A stretch of DNA of 64,000 bases from Lutraria lutraria. Its lineage: Eukaryota > Mollusca > Bivalvia > Venerida > Mactridae. Each line of letters starts with the position of its first letter. Position 1 is the first letter of the stretch. Position numbers and translations under genes: made by a program. Positions 25,400 through 38,700 of this stretch are shown in pieces. The stretch is from contig OZ026842.1 of NCBI GenBank assembly GCA_964023205.1, positions 37,401,501 through 37,465,500 on the forward strand. The letters are read 5' to 3'. The notes under the pieces are model-generated. The model was not told the origin of the DNA and made no database searches. It was given only the letters and a program-made list of their open reading frames with translations.

Positions 25400-27555
25400 G
25401 AAATACATTTTTGTTCCTATATGCTCGTACATTATAATGAATATGAAATGACAAAACCATGTCATGTGTTCGCTATCAAGTGTGTAAATATGTGAATGTT
25501 AAAATCTTCAAAGTTGTTCTAAAATTACTCATGTAGTGGAGTTTTGGTCACTAACAGTTGCTTGTGTTTGGTCTTGTTAAAGATTATTTTTTATTCCTAT
25601 TTCTCGGACAGTTGATAAGGTTAGGTCACCTGACCTGATTACTGCATGAACACACTCTTCCCATATAGGGGTCATTTTGGGCCTTTACACTCTCCCCAAC
25701 ACGTACTTTACCCATATTTAACTGACAACAAATGTATACTCAAGTGACTGAAATAATGGGCGTAGTCTGATCAGTAATTTAAGCGTATGTTTCATCATCA
25801 AATGTGAGTTTAAATAAAACAAATGCGCAATAAAAGCATACATTGATCAAGAGTCACCTATGGTCAAGTCATCAATCTCGATAGTTCTTTACCGCTATTA
25901 GGTGTACTGCGACTTGGAGAGATCGAACCCACTATCTATATAGCGCGTGGTTTGTGTTTTTTCATACACAATTTAAGTTCAAAGTGACGATTGATTATCT
26001 TTACTTTGTACTAGTGTATTTGAAATCGACGTTGATTAATGACTGTACGAAGGATCACTTTCACCACCGAATTACGTACCAGTACGATACCTTAGGCCAG
26101 GAAAAAAGTCGTGCTTCTGGATACACGAGCCACCAACCGAGGTTTCCAAAAGAGAAATCCCCTAAACTTTACACAAAGCGAGGTATAAGGAATCGTGACT
26201 CAAAAATATGAATTATTTGCTTAGAAAAGAAAAGGAAAAAGAAACGTTTTGTGACGTACCTGCTGATTTTTTTTGACAAGCTACCGACTTTTTTCTTTTG
26301 ATTTTCTTCTTATAGATATGTTACAACGTAATACGAAGGATTGTACGTGAATTATTCTTATGAAACCACGTAAAATTTGATAATGTGTTCTAGTGCACAT
26401 AATAGGAGAATTTGTTTAGCTTTTAATTAAACAAACTACCGAGAGACATTCAGGTTTAAAATCAAAGCACTGAGAGTACTGTCAGAAGCGAAAGTTAAAA
26501 TGTTATTGATAATAGTTGGTAGATGTGCATTAAATAATACCAAAAATCTCAACCAACTCTAGGTCACACTGTTACAAACCCAAATGTATATATTTTTGGA
26601 CTAATAGTTTCCGGAAAGGGAAGTCAGTTTTGGCCCAGTGTAATGAAGACGTTTTGGTAGAGGTTCGCTTATAAATGCTCCCAATTCTGTTTAAAGTTGA
26701 TAGTAAACTCATACCTCCACTTCCTGATCACTGTACACATCTGACTCTTAGAACTTCGTAATTATAAGTAATAATAGAGTTAGCATCTCCTTCATTAGAG
26801 TTAACTCTTTAGCGATGTCGTTGAGTGTCCGCCTACACTGCTAGGGATCCTGAGTTGAAAGAATTCTTAAAACGCCCAAAATTCGGTCCTGAAACGGGCT
26901 GTTTAAAATTCTGTTTTAATAATAATTCATTTATGTCGAAGTTCTTTTTAATAAAGATGTATTATGCAAACCCATCCCGCAAATAAGAAATTCAATTCGC
27001 GAGATCGACTCCATTCCTTACTTTATATCTATCTAGTAGGCGGGAGTACGGTTAACTGGTGTTTTCGCTCTGCTAGTGTCTTTTAGTGATTCCTATTCGT
27101 ATAGTAGCGATACGCTTTATGAATGAAACATTTGTGCGAATCATCCTAATGAATTTAACTTTTATGCGGATGAATACTGAATTATTTAACTCAATAGTTT
27201 TACATTTTGAAATTCCAATACATGTGCATATACAATATATCCAGCTTGTATCAAAACTGCAATCGGTAGAGTTATACAACCAGTGGTACTATTTCAACGC
27301 GAATGTATGGATAAGAGGCGTCACGTTTTTGTAAGTACAAAACTGGATGCATCACTATATAGAAGCTCTCGCTTCGCTTTCGTTTCTAAAAATTGAGTTT
27401 TCTGTATCTGCACTGTAGAATAAAATTATGTATACTAGCGACGCTATCAGTGTACGTGAATATTTTTTACGAACAACACCAAGCACTATAGACTATTGTA
27501 AACAGAATCTTTCAAAACCAAATCCTTTCTTATGCGACTACTTAATAAATTTTCT
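25400..27555. other. Intergenic DNA, no gene seen
   Basis: Only short frames of random composition. The complementary frames around 27073-27334 reflect low complexity, not a gene. Confidence 0.45.
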
Positions 27556-27708
27556 GATTAGAAAGGTTATCCGATTATAAAAGTCCCGGATAACAATTTT
27601 TTCTTAGTATTAAATAAATAATAAAACATCTTGACCAGCTGATCTGTTTAGTTTTGAGAGGATATCGGATCAGAAAGATCCGGATAAGAGAGGTTCGACT
27701 GTACTTAC
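27556..27708. repeat. MITE-like repeat ending in GTTCGACTGTACT
   Basis: Near-palindromic ends: AGAAAGGTTATCCGATTATAAAAGTCCGGATAA-like sequence on the left, and GATATCGGATCAGAAAGATCCGGATAAGAGAGGTTCGACTGTAC on the right (both described by key blocks GGATAA and GGTTCGACTGTA). It belongs to the same broad class as 44540-44725 and 45845-45955. Confidence 0.45.
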
Positions 27709-30700
27709 TGTATACCGACCCCAGGCGCATTAAGAAAAACATCGTAAACAAAACTTGGGGAGCATCCGTACAAACCACAATGCATTCCAAAATTATTACG
27801 TCGCTTTTCTCACTCGAATGTCAACCGAGCTTAAAACTGATCACCTTATGTATAAAATAACCATAATTTATAGACAAGCGTTTTCGGGGAGCTGTGCATG
27901 AGATCACATTGTATACTTAACATCAGGGCTTTCCTGACGCACGTTATTTTCATGGCCCTATCAATTCATGAGCGTCCAACTTGTCCATCAATCAACACTT
28001 GACAGTCGGAACAAAACCGAATCAACTATTAGGTATATATTTCAGTCCAGCCTCGGGCACAGAACGACAGGCACGGTGTTAGATAATACTAAAATAGTAA
28101 ATTCGGGGGTCACGATACTTGTTCTTGTAGTGGGACTTTAAACATTGGATTTATTCCTTGTAAAAGGTATGTTTATCAATGCTATGTTTTCGTTTTGAAC
28201 TTTTATTCTTTTATGATCAAATAAAAGTGACTGCAAATTAGATTTGCGTGGTTGCTCTCAGATCTAACGGCGTCGTTATCATATTTTCCCCAAACATAAG
28301 CATGAGTATTTCAGAAAAAAATCATTAATTAAATCGTTTTTTTTGTAATGTCATGATTTGTTTTAATATAAGATGTATTTATGACGATAACAGACAGACG
28401 CGAAAAAAAAAAACTTATCGTGACTGGAGGTAGACATTTTTGCCTTTGATAATTTTCTTAAAAACTGAGTGACCAAAAAATAATAATGGGTAAAAACATA
28501 GTTTTGTCAACTCGGTACAAATTATAAATATCATTTTAGCTCGTTTTAAAGGTTATTACATGATAATGCACCAAACTAAACGGCAAAAATAATACTTTTA
28601 TATGTATTCTTACTGTAACAAAAGGAATAAATGTTTACGGCTAATGTCATCAGGCGAGTGATGAGAACAAAAATACGAATTAATGTAATTACGACACAGA
28701 TGCGGTAAGTCGAACGTCACTAGAACGGAAACTGGTTTTTATTCGTCACTAATTTCCCGCATTTTTTTCACGGCGTCGATAGTTTAGTTGACAAATCGTT
28801 ACAAAGTTGTTGGCTTTTTATGACAAGAATTGACACGGAAAAGAAATTTAATCACGCTGTCGTCATGCCGATAATAAACTGTTTCACGACTACAGATTAT
28901 AATTACTAATTAGTATGTGTCGGAATGAATCGTTCATAAATTTGAATTCCTTTCCCGGTTTGGTTTTCAAGAAAGATCCATCCTTGTCAAACCACGTCAT
29001 GTTTTATTCATTAATTTCTAACCTGAAACGTTTTTGAAGTGAATGCCAATTAACCTAATTAAAAGGGCCACTCGTAAAAATACTTGGTTGACTAAGTACG
29101 AATATTTTTTGTAATCTTTCGTGATTTGGCTGACGCATGCATTTTTTTTATAAATTAAAGCGTAACGTATTGCTCTTTTCATCTTTGGAAACATGCGAAG
29201 AAATGCGCGCTAGTCTTACTTAGGGGTGTTCGTTGAATGTATTCGATTTCTGTGAGATATACTCGATTGTTGAGGATTTATAGCACGAAGACAGGTTGTA
29301 CAATTTTATGATTTTCCCTTTTTAAACGTTTAGTTATACCAGAGACATAGATGTTATCTATGTTTCTTGTTATACTTTTCAATTTAATGTATTTCATGAA
29401 ATTTATGCTACGAATTGGAAGAATTAAGTCTTTGTAAAATTAGTAATGCATTGTATTTTGTAATCGCATCTTGTTTATAATACAACGAGGATATTATTAT
29501 TTTTTACATTTACCGATACATTTTAAATACAGTCATGGCGTAACGTTTGCGATAATATGGAAAAGTCCCTGGTTTCGTATCATGATCATAATGGCTGCCG
29601 CGCATGCGTATTAGGGGTGTTAAAATTAGATTGATAAATACTTGTATTTGAATACATTAATTGAAGAATTTTTCGTCGACAGTGATACTTAGTCTAGCTT
29701 TCGATCATTTTTTCTTCCACCGATTTATTTACGTTTATTTTCCCCACATTATATGACCTATGTTTTTCTTGTGGCAAAGTCGTCTTACCATTACTGCAAA
29801 GTAAAACAAAGCATTTTTTCTCATTATGGTATAGTTTTTTTCGTACCAAGCACGCATATTGATATTGTGGATATATCATACTTACTTCTATGACATGCGA
29901 TGTTTACTGCTAAGGTCTCACGACTCGTCGTACAGGCGCGACAAGTTATACTTACAATAATTTGTATGGTGCGAATTATGCTAATGCTGTGTGAGGGACA
30001 ATTACATATAAAATGTATTAAACGAATGTTTCCTGTATACAGTTTTGTCATCATTGCAGTATATTCAAGTACCTGTATGTAGAAGTTCAGCAATGCGCAG
30101 TCAAACATAAGTGTTCATAATTTAAAATGACAATGTTCGTGACATGTCTTACGTTTGGCGTCATTATTGAAGGTGTGTCAAGCAGGCTTTATGTACACTG
30201 TAACGTAAGGCTTGAAAATACAATGTAAAGTCATTTTTACGATTACTTGAAAAAAAACTATAGTGGGTTGTATATTTTTTACTAAAACATACCAGCCGTA
30301 TATTGGAGGTACAACTCGTCCCCAATTATTTTCGTACTTTTGATTTTGCGAGAAATAAACATTGAATTTGGTATATTTTTGTATTGAAATTTATTGTATC
30401 TGTGACAACTTATTATGTTTAAGATATGGATATAAACTCTTGTTTTGCAAGTTAGTGTGTCTGAGGAACGGACCCTTAATAAAAGAATGCGTGGTATTAA
30501 TACATTATACATTGTAGTCAAAATAGTATCTAGTGATTAGCATGCATAAAATAATGACACGAATTATATATTACAAAATGAGTCATAAGTATTACACCAT
30601 AGGATAAGTTCGTCTTTTCATTCGACTTAGATTTTTGTGTCGGGTTACTTAAGGTAAAAACCCAGATTTTATTACGATATGTGGTCGCTGACATGAGTTT

Positions 30701-31110
30701 GTGATTTATTGGCTAAAGTAAGACTTTCTCAAGCTTGAAGTCAACACCCGCAGTTGTCAAAACATCTTCTTTGAATGACACTTTAACTACAGTTTTACAA
30801 TCAAAACAATTACTATGACAAGCGCTTATGTAAAATATCAGGTAAAACATGACGTACGTATCATAAACAAGCTTTTCATTTTTCGTGCGCATTCAATAGG
30901 TTACTGTCTATACTTACTAGAAATATAATTTACGTCCAATTCTAAAAAGCTTGCTTTGAGTTCGTACGTACGCTTCAAACTGTCATTTAGCTATCGCCAA
31001 GAACTGTTTCGTTACCAGTCAGTCCGTGTTTCTTGTTGATAGCCGTGCTGCACAGTATCTAACCTTAACCTTTCTGTTAAAGACTCTGGATTATTCTAGT
31101 CCGTTACGCT
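27709..31110. other. Intergenic DNA, no gene seen
   Basis: Mostly AT-rich and unique-looking. Complementary short frames at 29694-30108 have no protein-like features. Confidence 0.4.
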
Positions 31111-31127
31111 GCATACTCAAGTTAGAA

Positions 31128-31320
31128 ACAGAACGAAACGGAGCTAGGCAGACCAGAACAGAACAGACCACGCCGAAACAGAACAGAACAGAACAGAACA
31201 GAACAATACAAAACAAAACAGATCAAATCAGATCAGATCGGAACAGGACAGAGCAGGACATAACAGGACAGGACAGGACAGAGCAAAGCAAAGCAAAGCA
31301 GAACAGAACATAAAATAATA
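31128..31320 (+). repeat. (AACAG)n pentanucleotide microsatellite
   Basis: Long imperfect run of GAACA/ACAGA/AGCAA units; it opens a spurious frame with repeated EQNRT-like words. Pure units are clearest at 31180-31205. Confidence 0.9.
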
Positions 31321-31859
31321 GAATAGAACATAACTTTTATTATGACGTGTACACAGTACACAGTCATACAATATAAACAGCATACATTATAAATAGCATT
31401 GTTAGGTAAAGTTGACAGTTGTATGCGTTTGTGACAACATGTTGATCCTGCATTAACGTGCTAACTGTCTGTGAATATGAATCATATTGGACAATCTTAT
31501 AATTATATTGCATTATAAAATATATAAAAATTATATTAGATTTATACGATGTATAAGACAGAAATAAATCGCGACGATGTCTTTGATTATGCCTGAAAGA
31601 TGTCTATAAGTGGCATGGGTGATTTATAAAAAAGACATAGTGGACTTCGGACAAAATAAGATCAGACTATCTGTGAAGAAAACATCAAAATAAAACATAT
31701 TTAAACTGTATGAACGTGTAGACGCAATGTCTATAAATGACATAGGTGCTCTGATGAAAACACTAAGAACAAAATAAAACAGGACATATTTAAACTGTAT
31801 TAAATTTATCTATTTTTTTGGTCGCCGTTTTTCAACAATCCAGTTATATAAGACAATCG

Positions 31860-32022
31860 ATTCCCCTAGCACGGTTTCCTTGACTACTAACTTAGCCAGC
31901 AACTACTCAACACGTGGAGGAAAATCTCCACTGAATGGTATGCTCCTCCGCGACCGGGAATCCAACCTGGATCGCCGGGTTTCAACTCCAGCGCACTAAC
32001 CACTGGAACTCGCCCGCGCGGC
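31860..32022 (-). repeat. tRNA-derived SINE
   Basis: On the minus strand the A box is TTCCAGTGGTTAGTGCGC and the B box GGTTGGATTCCCGG. The body contains GGAGATTTTCCTCCACGTG, matching the body motif of the copies at 39240-39440 and 55798-55990. Confidence 0.65.
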
Positions 32023-32420
32023 CCAATGTGATTCATGAGAAAACATTACGGACAAAATAAAACAAGGCATGTCTGAACTGCATTCAAGTAGAGTATGCAA
32101 TATTGATACATGTAATTGGAAAATAAATAGCACACATTCAGTATCATACAATGGATAATTGCCCGACAAAACCAACTGCACAAAATCTACGTTTTAACTT
32201 GCGCTTTTCATGACAACAATGTCTGTATACAGTAAATCTCGATTTAAAGTCCACCCTTGTGACAAAATTTGAGCCTAATGTAAAGGTGGTCTGAGTATCA
32301 AGTACACATAAATTGAAATATCTTAAACTGGCCCTAAATTAAGTGGTCGATATAGTAAGATGTCCTTTTTGTAGAAGTGGTCGGTAACTGATGCGTTACT
32401 GTACACGTAGATGGGTTTAA

Positions 32421-32675
32421 AAATATTAATTCCCCATTAATCAATGGTGTGTAATCACAGGGACTTGTATGCGATGTGGTTGAAAATTACCTGTCGGTCT
32501 GTAAACACAGGGACTTGTATGCGATGCGTTACTGTACATTGACTTGAAAAATAACCAGTCCCCATAAATCAATGGTGTGTAATCATAGGGACCTGTATGC
32601 GATGTGTTGCTGAACATTGGTCTGAAAAATAACCAGTCCCCATAAATCAATGGTCTGTAATCACAGGGACTTGTA
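32421..32675 (+). repeat. 78-bp tandem repeat, ~3-4 imperfect copies
   Basis: ATAACCAGTCCCCATAAATC starts at 32551 and again at 32629 (period 78). A more diverged copy precedes it at ~32421-32460 and a truncated one at ~32485-32545. Each unit also carries GTAATCACAGGGACTTGTATGCGATG-like sequence in two blocks. Confidence 0.75.
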
Positions 32676-33046
32676 AATCAGACATAATGAGTATTTGTGT
32701 ACATTAATGTACATTAACATGGCTCATGAAGTCAGTATTTATTGTAATATTAATATCCCAGTGTTACTGATCTATGTTCGATAGATATTGACATTTATTA
32801 GAAACCAATGTCTGTGTTGTATACATCGATTATGATTGTTGACTCTTTCTGGTAATGTTTATTTGGTCATTTGAATGCAGTCATTGTTTTTTTTACTCTT
32901 GTTAGTGGTTCAAGCTAAACGCATTACAGTTTGTAAATAATAAATATCATGTTGTAGAAATGCAGTTCTACCATCCATGAAGAGTAATGACAATTCCTGA
33001 CTAGCCTTGGTATTTTTCAATGATAAATTTATTTATTTATCTGTTC

Positions 33047-33330
33047 TTTAACGACCCATTCGACAGCTATCTATGGTCATTTCAGTTCATATCAATACTC
33101 TTTTCATATAGTTTTTCCTGCTTCTTTATCATGTCCGGTGTAAAGCACAGATACACGTCTCGCCCGTTTGCCTGTGATCTTCTAGACATAATATTTGACC
33201 CGGTAGTTGGGATGGAGACATTGAATAAGCGTCCCAGAGTCATTCTAAAGGCGGGGCCGAGGATTCAACCCACAACATTTCGTTTAGTAGTCCATCCATC
33301 GCGTTATCACTAGAACAACCGATCATCCCA
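33047..33330 (-). repeat. tRNA-derived SINE, near full length
   Basis: On the minus strand a tRNA-like head (A box TTGTTCTAGTGATAACGCG, B box GTGGGTTGAATCCTC, ~33258-33325) is followed by a body that matches 24241-24500. Confidence 0.65.
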
Positions 33331-33794
33331 GTAAAATAAGTTAAACTGGTTTTGAAAACAAAGCCAATGTTTTCTTTGAAGAACGTTTTAGTTTCGGTTT
33401 TGTTTTTGCTTATCATCTTTCGTTGTACGACTTTGTGTAGGGATGTGGAGGATAGGGTTGGGAGCTTGCTTTTAATGTCAGATACCAATATTCCGTAGAT
33501 CAGTGAATGGTTAAGAAATGGTTTAAATAAAACATGCCGATATAAAGTGTTTAGCCATAGTCAGATAGACTTGCACACGCCCCATCTCTATATTGTTTGA
33601 ACATAAATCATACTGCAGGCTATTTGTTGTCATAAATGAACAATTATAGATCACTGGTCAGATTGAATTACTGAGCTTTTGTCTTTTTACAGTGAATCGT
33701 GTTTGAATACTGCATATCGTAGCTTGATAAGATGTAATAATATTTGACCTAGATAGAAATATTCCTCTGACCTCTCCAGATCCAAATAACACAC

Positions 33795-34222
33795 ATGCAA
33801 GCTCAACATAATTAGTTAATATCGTATAGAGTGCTATCTCATCATAACACACAAACTCAACATAATTAGTTAATATCGTATACAGTGCTATCTCCTCATA
33901 ACACACAAACTCAACATAATTAGTTAATATCGTATACAGTGCTATCTCATCATAACACACAAACTCAACATAATTAGTTAATATCGTATACAGTGCTATC
34001 TCCTCATAACACACAAACTCAACATAATTAGTTAATATCGTATACAGTGCTATCTCCTCATAACACACAACTCAACATAATTAGTTAATATCGTATACAG
34101 TGCTATCTCCTCATAACACACAACTCAACATAATTAGTTAATATCGTATACAGTGCTATCTCCTCATAACACACAACTCAACATAATTAGTTAATATCGT
34201 ATAGAGTGCTATCTCCTCATAA
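33795..34222 (+). repeat. 8-copy minisatellite, 54-bp then 53-bp units
   Basis: The unit begins CTCAACATAATTAGTTAATA and contains GTGCTATCTCCTCATAACAC. The first copies are 54 bp, so the minus strand stays open as an 18-residue repeat. From about the fifth copy one A is lost and the units become 53 bp, which breaks that frame. Two alternating variants (CTCATCAT and CTCCTCAT) show an early two-unit duplication. Confidence 0.9.
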
Positions 34223-34229
34223 CAGCCAC

Positions 34230-35466
34230 CAACTGGATGGAAAAATGACTGATGTATGGTGGTGGGTGTTGTTGACAGAGTGCAATTAAAGTTAAACGTC
34301 AATTTGGGTTGCTAGTATACTGGCTGTAACAGAAAGGTGGCTGTTATTCGGAGGTGACCGTTCTTGAAGAATACACCGAATGCGTATTACGTATAACAAG
34401 GGTTGACTCTCTTTTTGTGTTAGCCTTGGTACTGAGTTCCATAACATGGTTAATTACTCACGTTTGTATTTCATGTAATATTTTGCTTATGCAACATGTT
34501 TGTAACCATCGGGTAATTATACTGTGTTACCGAAATATAACGATCGTGCGATATTATCTCTTTCCACAAGGGTCGTAAATTAATAACAATCATGAAAAAA
34601 CGAAATGAATATGAACCCTTTGGATAAATCGCAAACAGGTTTCTGTAGTTAAAGAACGTACATTATCTCTTTAGATAAATCTGTCGAAGACCTAATTGCC
34701 TTCGCAGATGAATATGTAAATGAGGTTAATAATAGACAATATAGAATGATAGACATTTCTATGTCACCTCTAATCTCTATACATTATTGTTAATGATGCC
34801 TTTATGACAGGAGATTTTTTATCTGACTTAATTATTGCATATTGTTATATTACGAATCTATTACATACGTAAGTAAAATCTTATTGGCTCGAACACGGTA
34901 AACTCGAGATTAAATCTCTACCCAGAGTTGTCGTTCGTTATCGCTGGCGTCCGAAGATTATTTCAATACAAGTACCCGGGTATCCTTAAGTTACCGTCTA
35001 TCGCATACAACCACGCTTTTGTTTTACTCTTAATGTAATCATTATTTATCTACTTTGACTTCTGTGTTTTGTTTCCCTTTAAGCGATTTGACTTTTTGAC
35101 CTAATTCCCGAAAGTAATATGAACACTTGAGATTGCTTGAGCTTTCCGGTAGTCTCAGACTCATTTTGAACAAAGGGACGTGACTTCGTCTTTAGTAGAC
35201 TACAATAAATTCCTTACATATTATTCTTTTGAAACCATGATATGGTTCCTACTTAACCAATATGTACAGGGCAAAACGCCGTTCTTCAACAAATTTTCAG
35301 TTATATATTCTAACCAGTTCTTTAAGAAGCCGGCAATTTCTCCACATATGGAGAAAAATCGACATTTTTTGTTGTAAATGACGAACATCTAAACATGACT
35401 TAAGACATGAATGAAAACTTCAAAAATATTACGGATATAATAAAAAAAACTTTGTTTTGTTTGTTT
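34230..35466. other. Region upstream of the chitin-binding gene
   Basis: No coding exon is seen. Because the first coding exon is preceded by a good acceptor (TTGTTTCAG), a 5' untranslated exon and the promoter may lie here or further upstream; I cannot place them. A SINE body fragment (CTCCACATATGGAGAAAAATC) lies at ~35339-35360. Confidence 0.4.
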
Positions 35467-35470
35467 CAGG

Positions 35471-35768
35471 ATGGTTGTCTCAAGTGTGTTGAGTGCACGA
35501 TTTTTCGTGCTATGTGTGACTTTATTTTCGGTTTCGATTGACGCACGAATGAAACGTGGGAAGTATGCGTTTTTGGAACCATTTTGTACGGGTCCTGAGA
35601 CTTATGTCGCTATTCCATGGGATTGTTCCGGATATGTACATTGTTCAAATTTAGGGAGACAGCCAGACGCGTACTGGATAGAATGTCCAACTAATTTATA
35701 TTATAGCATGGAGGCACAGACTTGTATGTGGCCAAAGGATATGCAGAAGCCATGTCCACTTCTTAAAG
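35471..35768 (+). CDS. Chitin-binding gene, coding exon 1: signal peptide + unpaired CBM14
   Basis: ATG two bases past the acceptor TTGTTTCAG|G. Signal peptide residues 1-25, a basic RMKR, then a canonical six-cysteine domain (FCTGPETYV, WDCSGYVHC, WIECPTNLYY, QTCMWP, KPCPLL). Donor AAAG|GTAAGT. Ends in phase 1. Confidence 0.85.
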
Positions 35769-38700
35769 GTAAGTAGTATTCATTTATATATTCTTTTAAG
35801 AAAACCGTAATAATTATATTGTGATCCATTGTTCACTTCATGCGAATTGTATTGTCCGTCGTTAAACACCGAAATTATGAGTTCCAATCTCAAAAATTGA
35901 GAGAATTGAAAGAATAAATGAGATATATAGTATCTTTAAGATTCACATTCTGATAAAATGAGCTTTCATCAAAATTGGTCTCTTTTAAAAGAATGGCTAC
36001 GGTATTTTGAATAAAATAACACCAACAACCTATTAAGAGTACCGTCATGGCGGGATCATGTTCGCAATGAAGCGCTAGACGTATTTATTACACAAACCAA
36101 ACAATTAACAAGACGTTACTTGACAACTTCGTTGCAAATTATGAAAATTTCATTTTATGACATATATGTTCATATTTAGTCACGATTTAAAACAGTGAGA
36201 GTCACGGAGCCTTCTTTCTGAATTAGAGACATAATGAATTCATACGTCATTCAGTGTTTGTTTGTAATTAAGGTGATGTTCGCATAGGCTGCGTTAATCA
36301 AACATCTTTGCATGCCCTGCTTTGTTTAACACAATGAATTTTGAAGCTTTAGTCATAAAAGTAAATGCATTAGATTAATCATATTTGTTTAGCAAGAATT
36401 ACAATCATTCATCAAAATACGTTACAGTAGAATTTATGGATAGGAAAAACTATACATGTATTTCGTTCCATTGTGCAGTTTCGTAAATTAATACATGAAA
36501 TGCATTCATATGTTATATTATGAAATAACATGCGCCCTCCTTGAATTCGGCTCTGCGATGAATACAATGTGTCTGTCTGATGTTTACTTTATTTTATTTT
36601 TTGTGAGTATAAAGTCATTTCTTTAAACTATCGTTTCGTTCCTGCCTTCTGCAGACCAATGGTTTACTTATTTAGCTCACGTTATACTCTCAACTACGTT
36701 TCTTCCTTTCAAAACCAATATTACGCGTAACGTAGGCTACGGCAACACCAACAAACATTAACAGCGTTTTAACAGCTTAATAAAATCATTTTTAGTAAGT
36801 AAAAGTAAAAATGGTAGGGAGAATTCGTAAATCATGAAAACCACATCACACACCCCCTCCAAACGCTAGTAACAAACAAAATGTGTGGATGGTTAGATGT
36901 TTCAGTTTTTAAAATCAATTTAACACATTTCAATAGCTCTTCATTCTTTAATGTACTGAAGTTTGAGAACAGCACACTTCGTCCTTTGTGGTGTAAACAT
37001 ATTTGCCTCTTGTAGTATCATTTGAACATAACAATTGTGCTTTTTATGATACAAATGTTTTGACATGTTTAAATTTATAACAACATGCAAATACACAGTG
37101 GTAAAAACAAGCGACTGTTTTGACGCCCTTGTTTTCTAGTGTGATATACTGGTACTGGTGTACGACGCAATATATTCACATAATAATCATTTGTTCCTGA
37201 ACGTCTACGGCTTCACGAGGTACAATTTGAAAAACATATTTTTATCCATAGAATAAAAAAAGCGAAACTGAATCTATTAATGCCTAAAAATATGACAATG
37301 TGAATTTTCCGTTCCTAAGGCTAATAAAAAAATCTAGGGTCGCGGGGAAAAATAGGGTTGGACGGGTAACCAGAAACAAGTAATTTACAGTAAATTCTGT
37401 GAACAACGGACACCACATTGGCAACAGGAAATAAATTTGTATGTTTTTGATACAATTGTCATGCATTCAGAGATCTAGTCTGTTTGTTAGATAAACTGAT
37501 TATAAATGTATGATACAATAATGGGGCAAAGAGTGACTATTGTTAATACAGCGGTATTTTCGTCAATGGACGTTTAATCGCGTTATAACTCTATTGTTTT
37601 ACTGATGTTAAACATCGCACCAACAGCTAGGAATATTTGGCAACTTGTCCAGCTTTAATGATAGAGGATCATCCAAGGTATAAAACCTGGCTAAAACCAA
37701 CAACCGTCCGTAAACTAGCTGGATATCTTCCTCACATGAAAATTTGCCTAGTCCCTGATTGGACTCATACTCACAGCTGTAGGGGACCAGTGATTACTGA
37801 TCAGAGACTATACCTACTATATCTAGATGAAATAAAGATATATGAGGACAGTTAGTTAGGGAGTGACACAGTACATGTACGTTGTGATTAAAAACTATTT
37901 ATGTAAAACCGATATTTATGGGTTTTGAATTAATAGCCCTATCATTAGGTCTAATTTCCTGATAGACATTTGAATGACGTTTTTATGTTCATTTTATATT
38001 TAAATATTCCTAATCACTCTTCATATATCTAAATATCAAACCTCAGCTGTACCTGAAGAAGACAAAGTTCATTTATTCAATGGCAGTCTTAGCATACCGT
38101 TTAACTTTCATCTCATTATGGTAACAATTAGTTCACTGATGAATTCAAAGCTAATTACTTTCCTGTCAAACCATATCTGAAAAAAGGCCGATAAATTTTC
38201 ATTGACATAGATTTGAGGATCGAATCGGATCTCTTTGCGATGATTTACGTATGAAATATGAACCAACATGACTAGTTTGGTTTAAATAATGAACTAATTG
38301 ACGTGTAACACCTTTATGATTAAGTGTTTGTGGTAAATGCATAGCGATGTCCCAGAGATATATGCAAAACACTGATTTCTTTCATTTGTTAAGCGTATTT
38401 ATAAGTCAATAAATCTACAACAAGAAGACAATACCACTTATGTAATAATGAACAAAAGGGAGTATTAATTATATCTAATGTCGACCTCATCCCCTAAATT
38501 AGCTCAGAAAAAAGTTTATGGGTATATTTCATTTCTATGTTTATATGTGTCATGGTGAGCGTTGGTTGCCTACTTTTTATATACATAAATTGTTTGATGA
38601 GTAGACTGATGTTAAAATTGTTGTTTGAATTAAATGATACTTATAATCCATGAGTCCTTAAAAGAATAAAAAGCACAAAAACACGAAGAGCGAAATCTAC

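Noticed and set aside
31026..31313. 95-residue EQNRT-repeat protein
   Set aside because: Translation of a pentanucleotide microsatellite.
33658..34068. 136-residue repetitive protein on the minus strand
   Set aside because: It is produced by a 54-bp minisatellite unit that happens to be divisible by three; no start context, and the frame breaks when units become 53 bp.
33795..34222. CRISPR array
   Set aside because: The units are contiguous with no unique spacers, in a eukaryotic context; it is a minisatellite.
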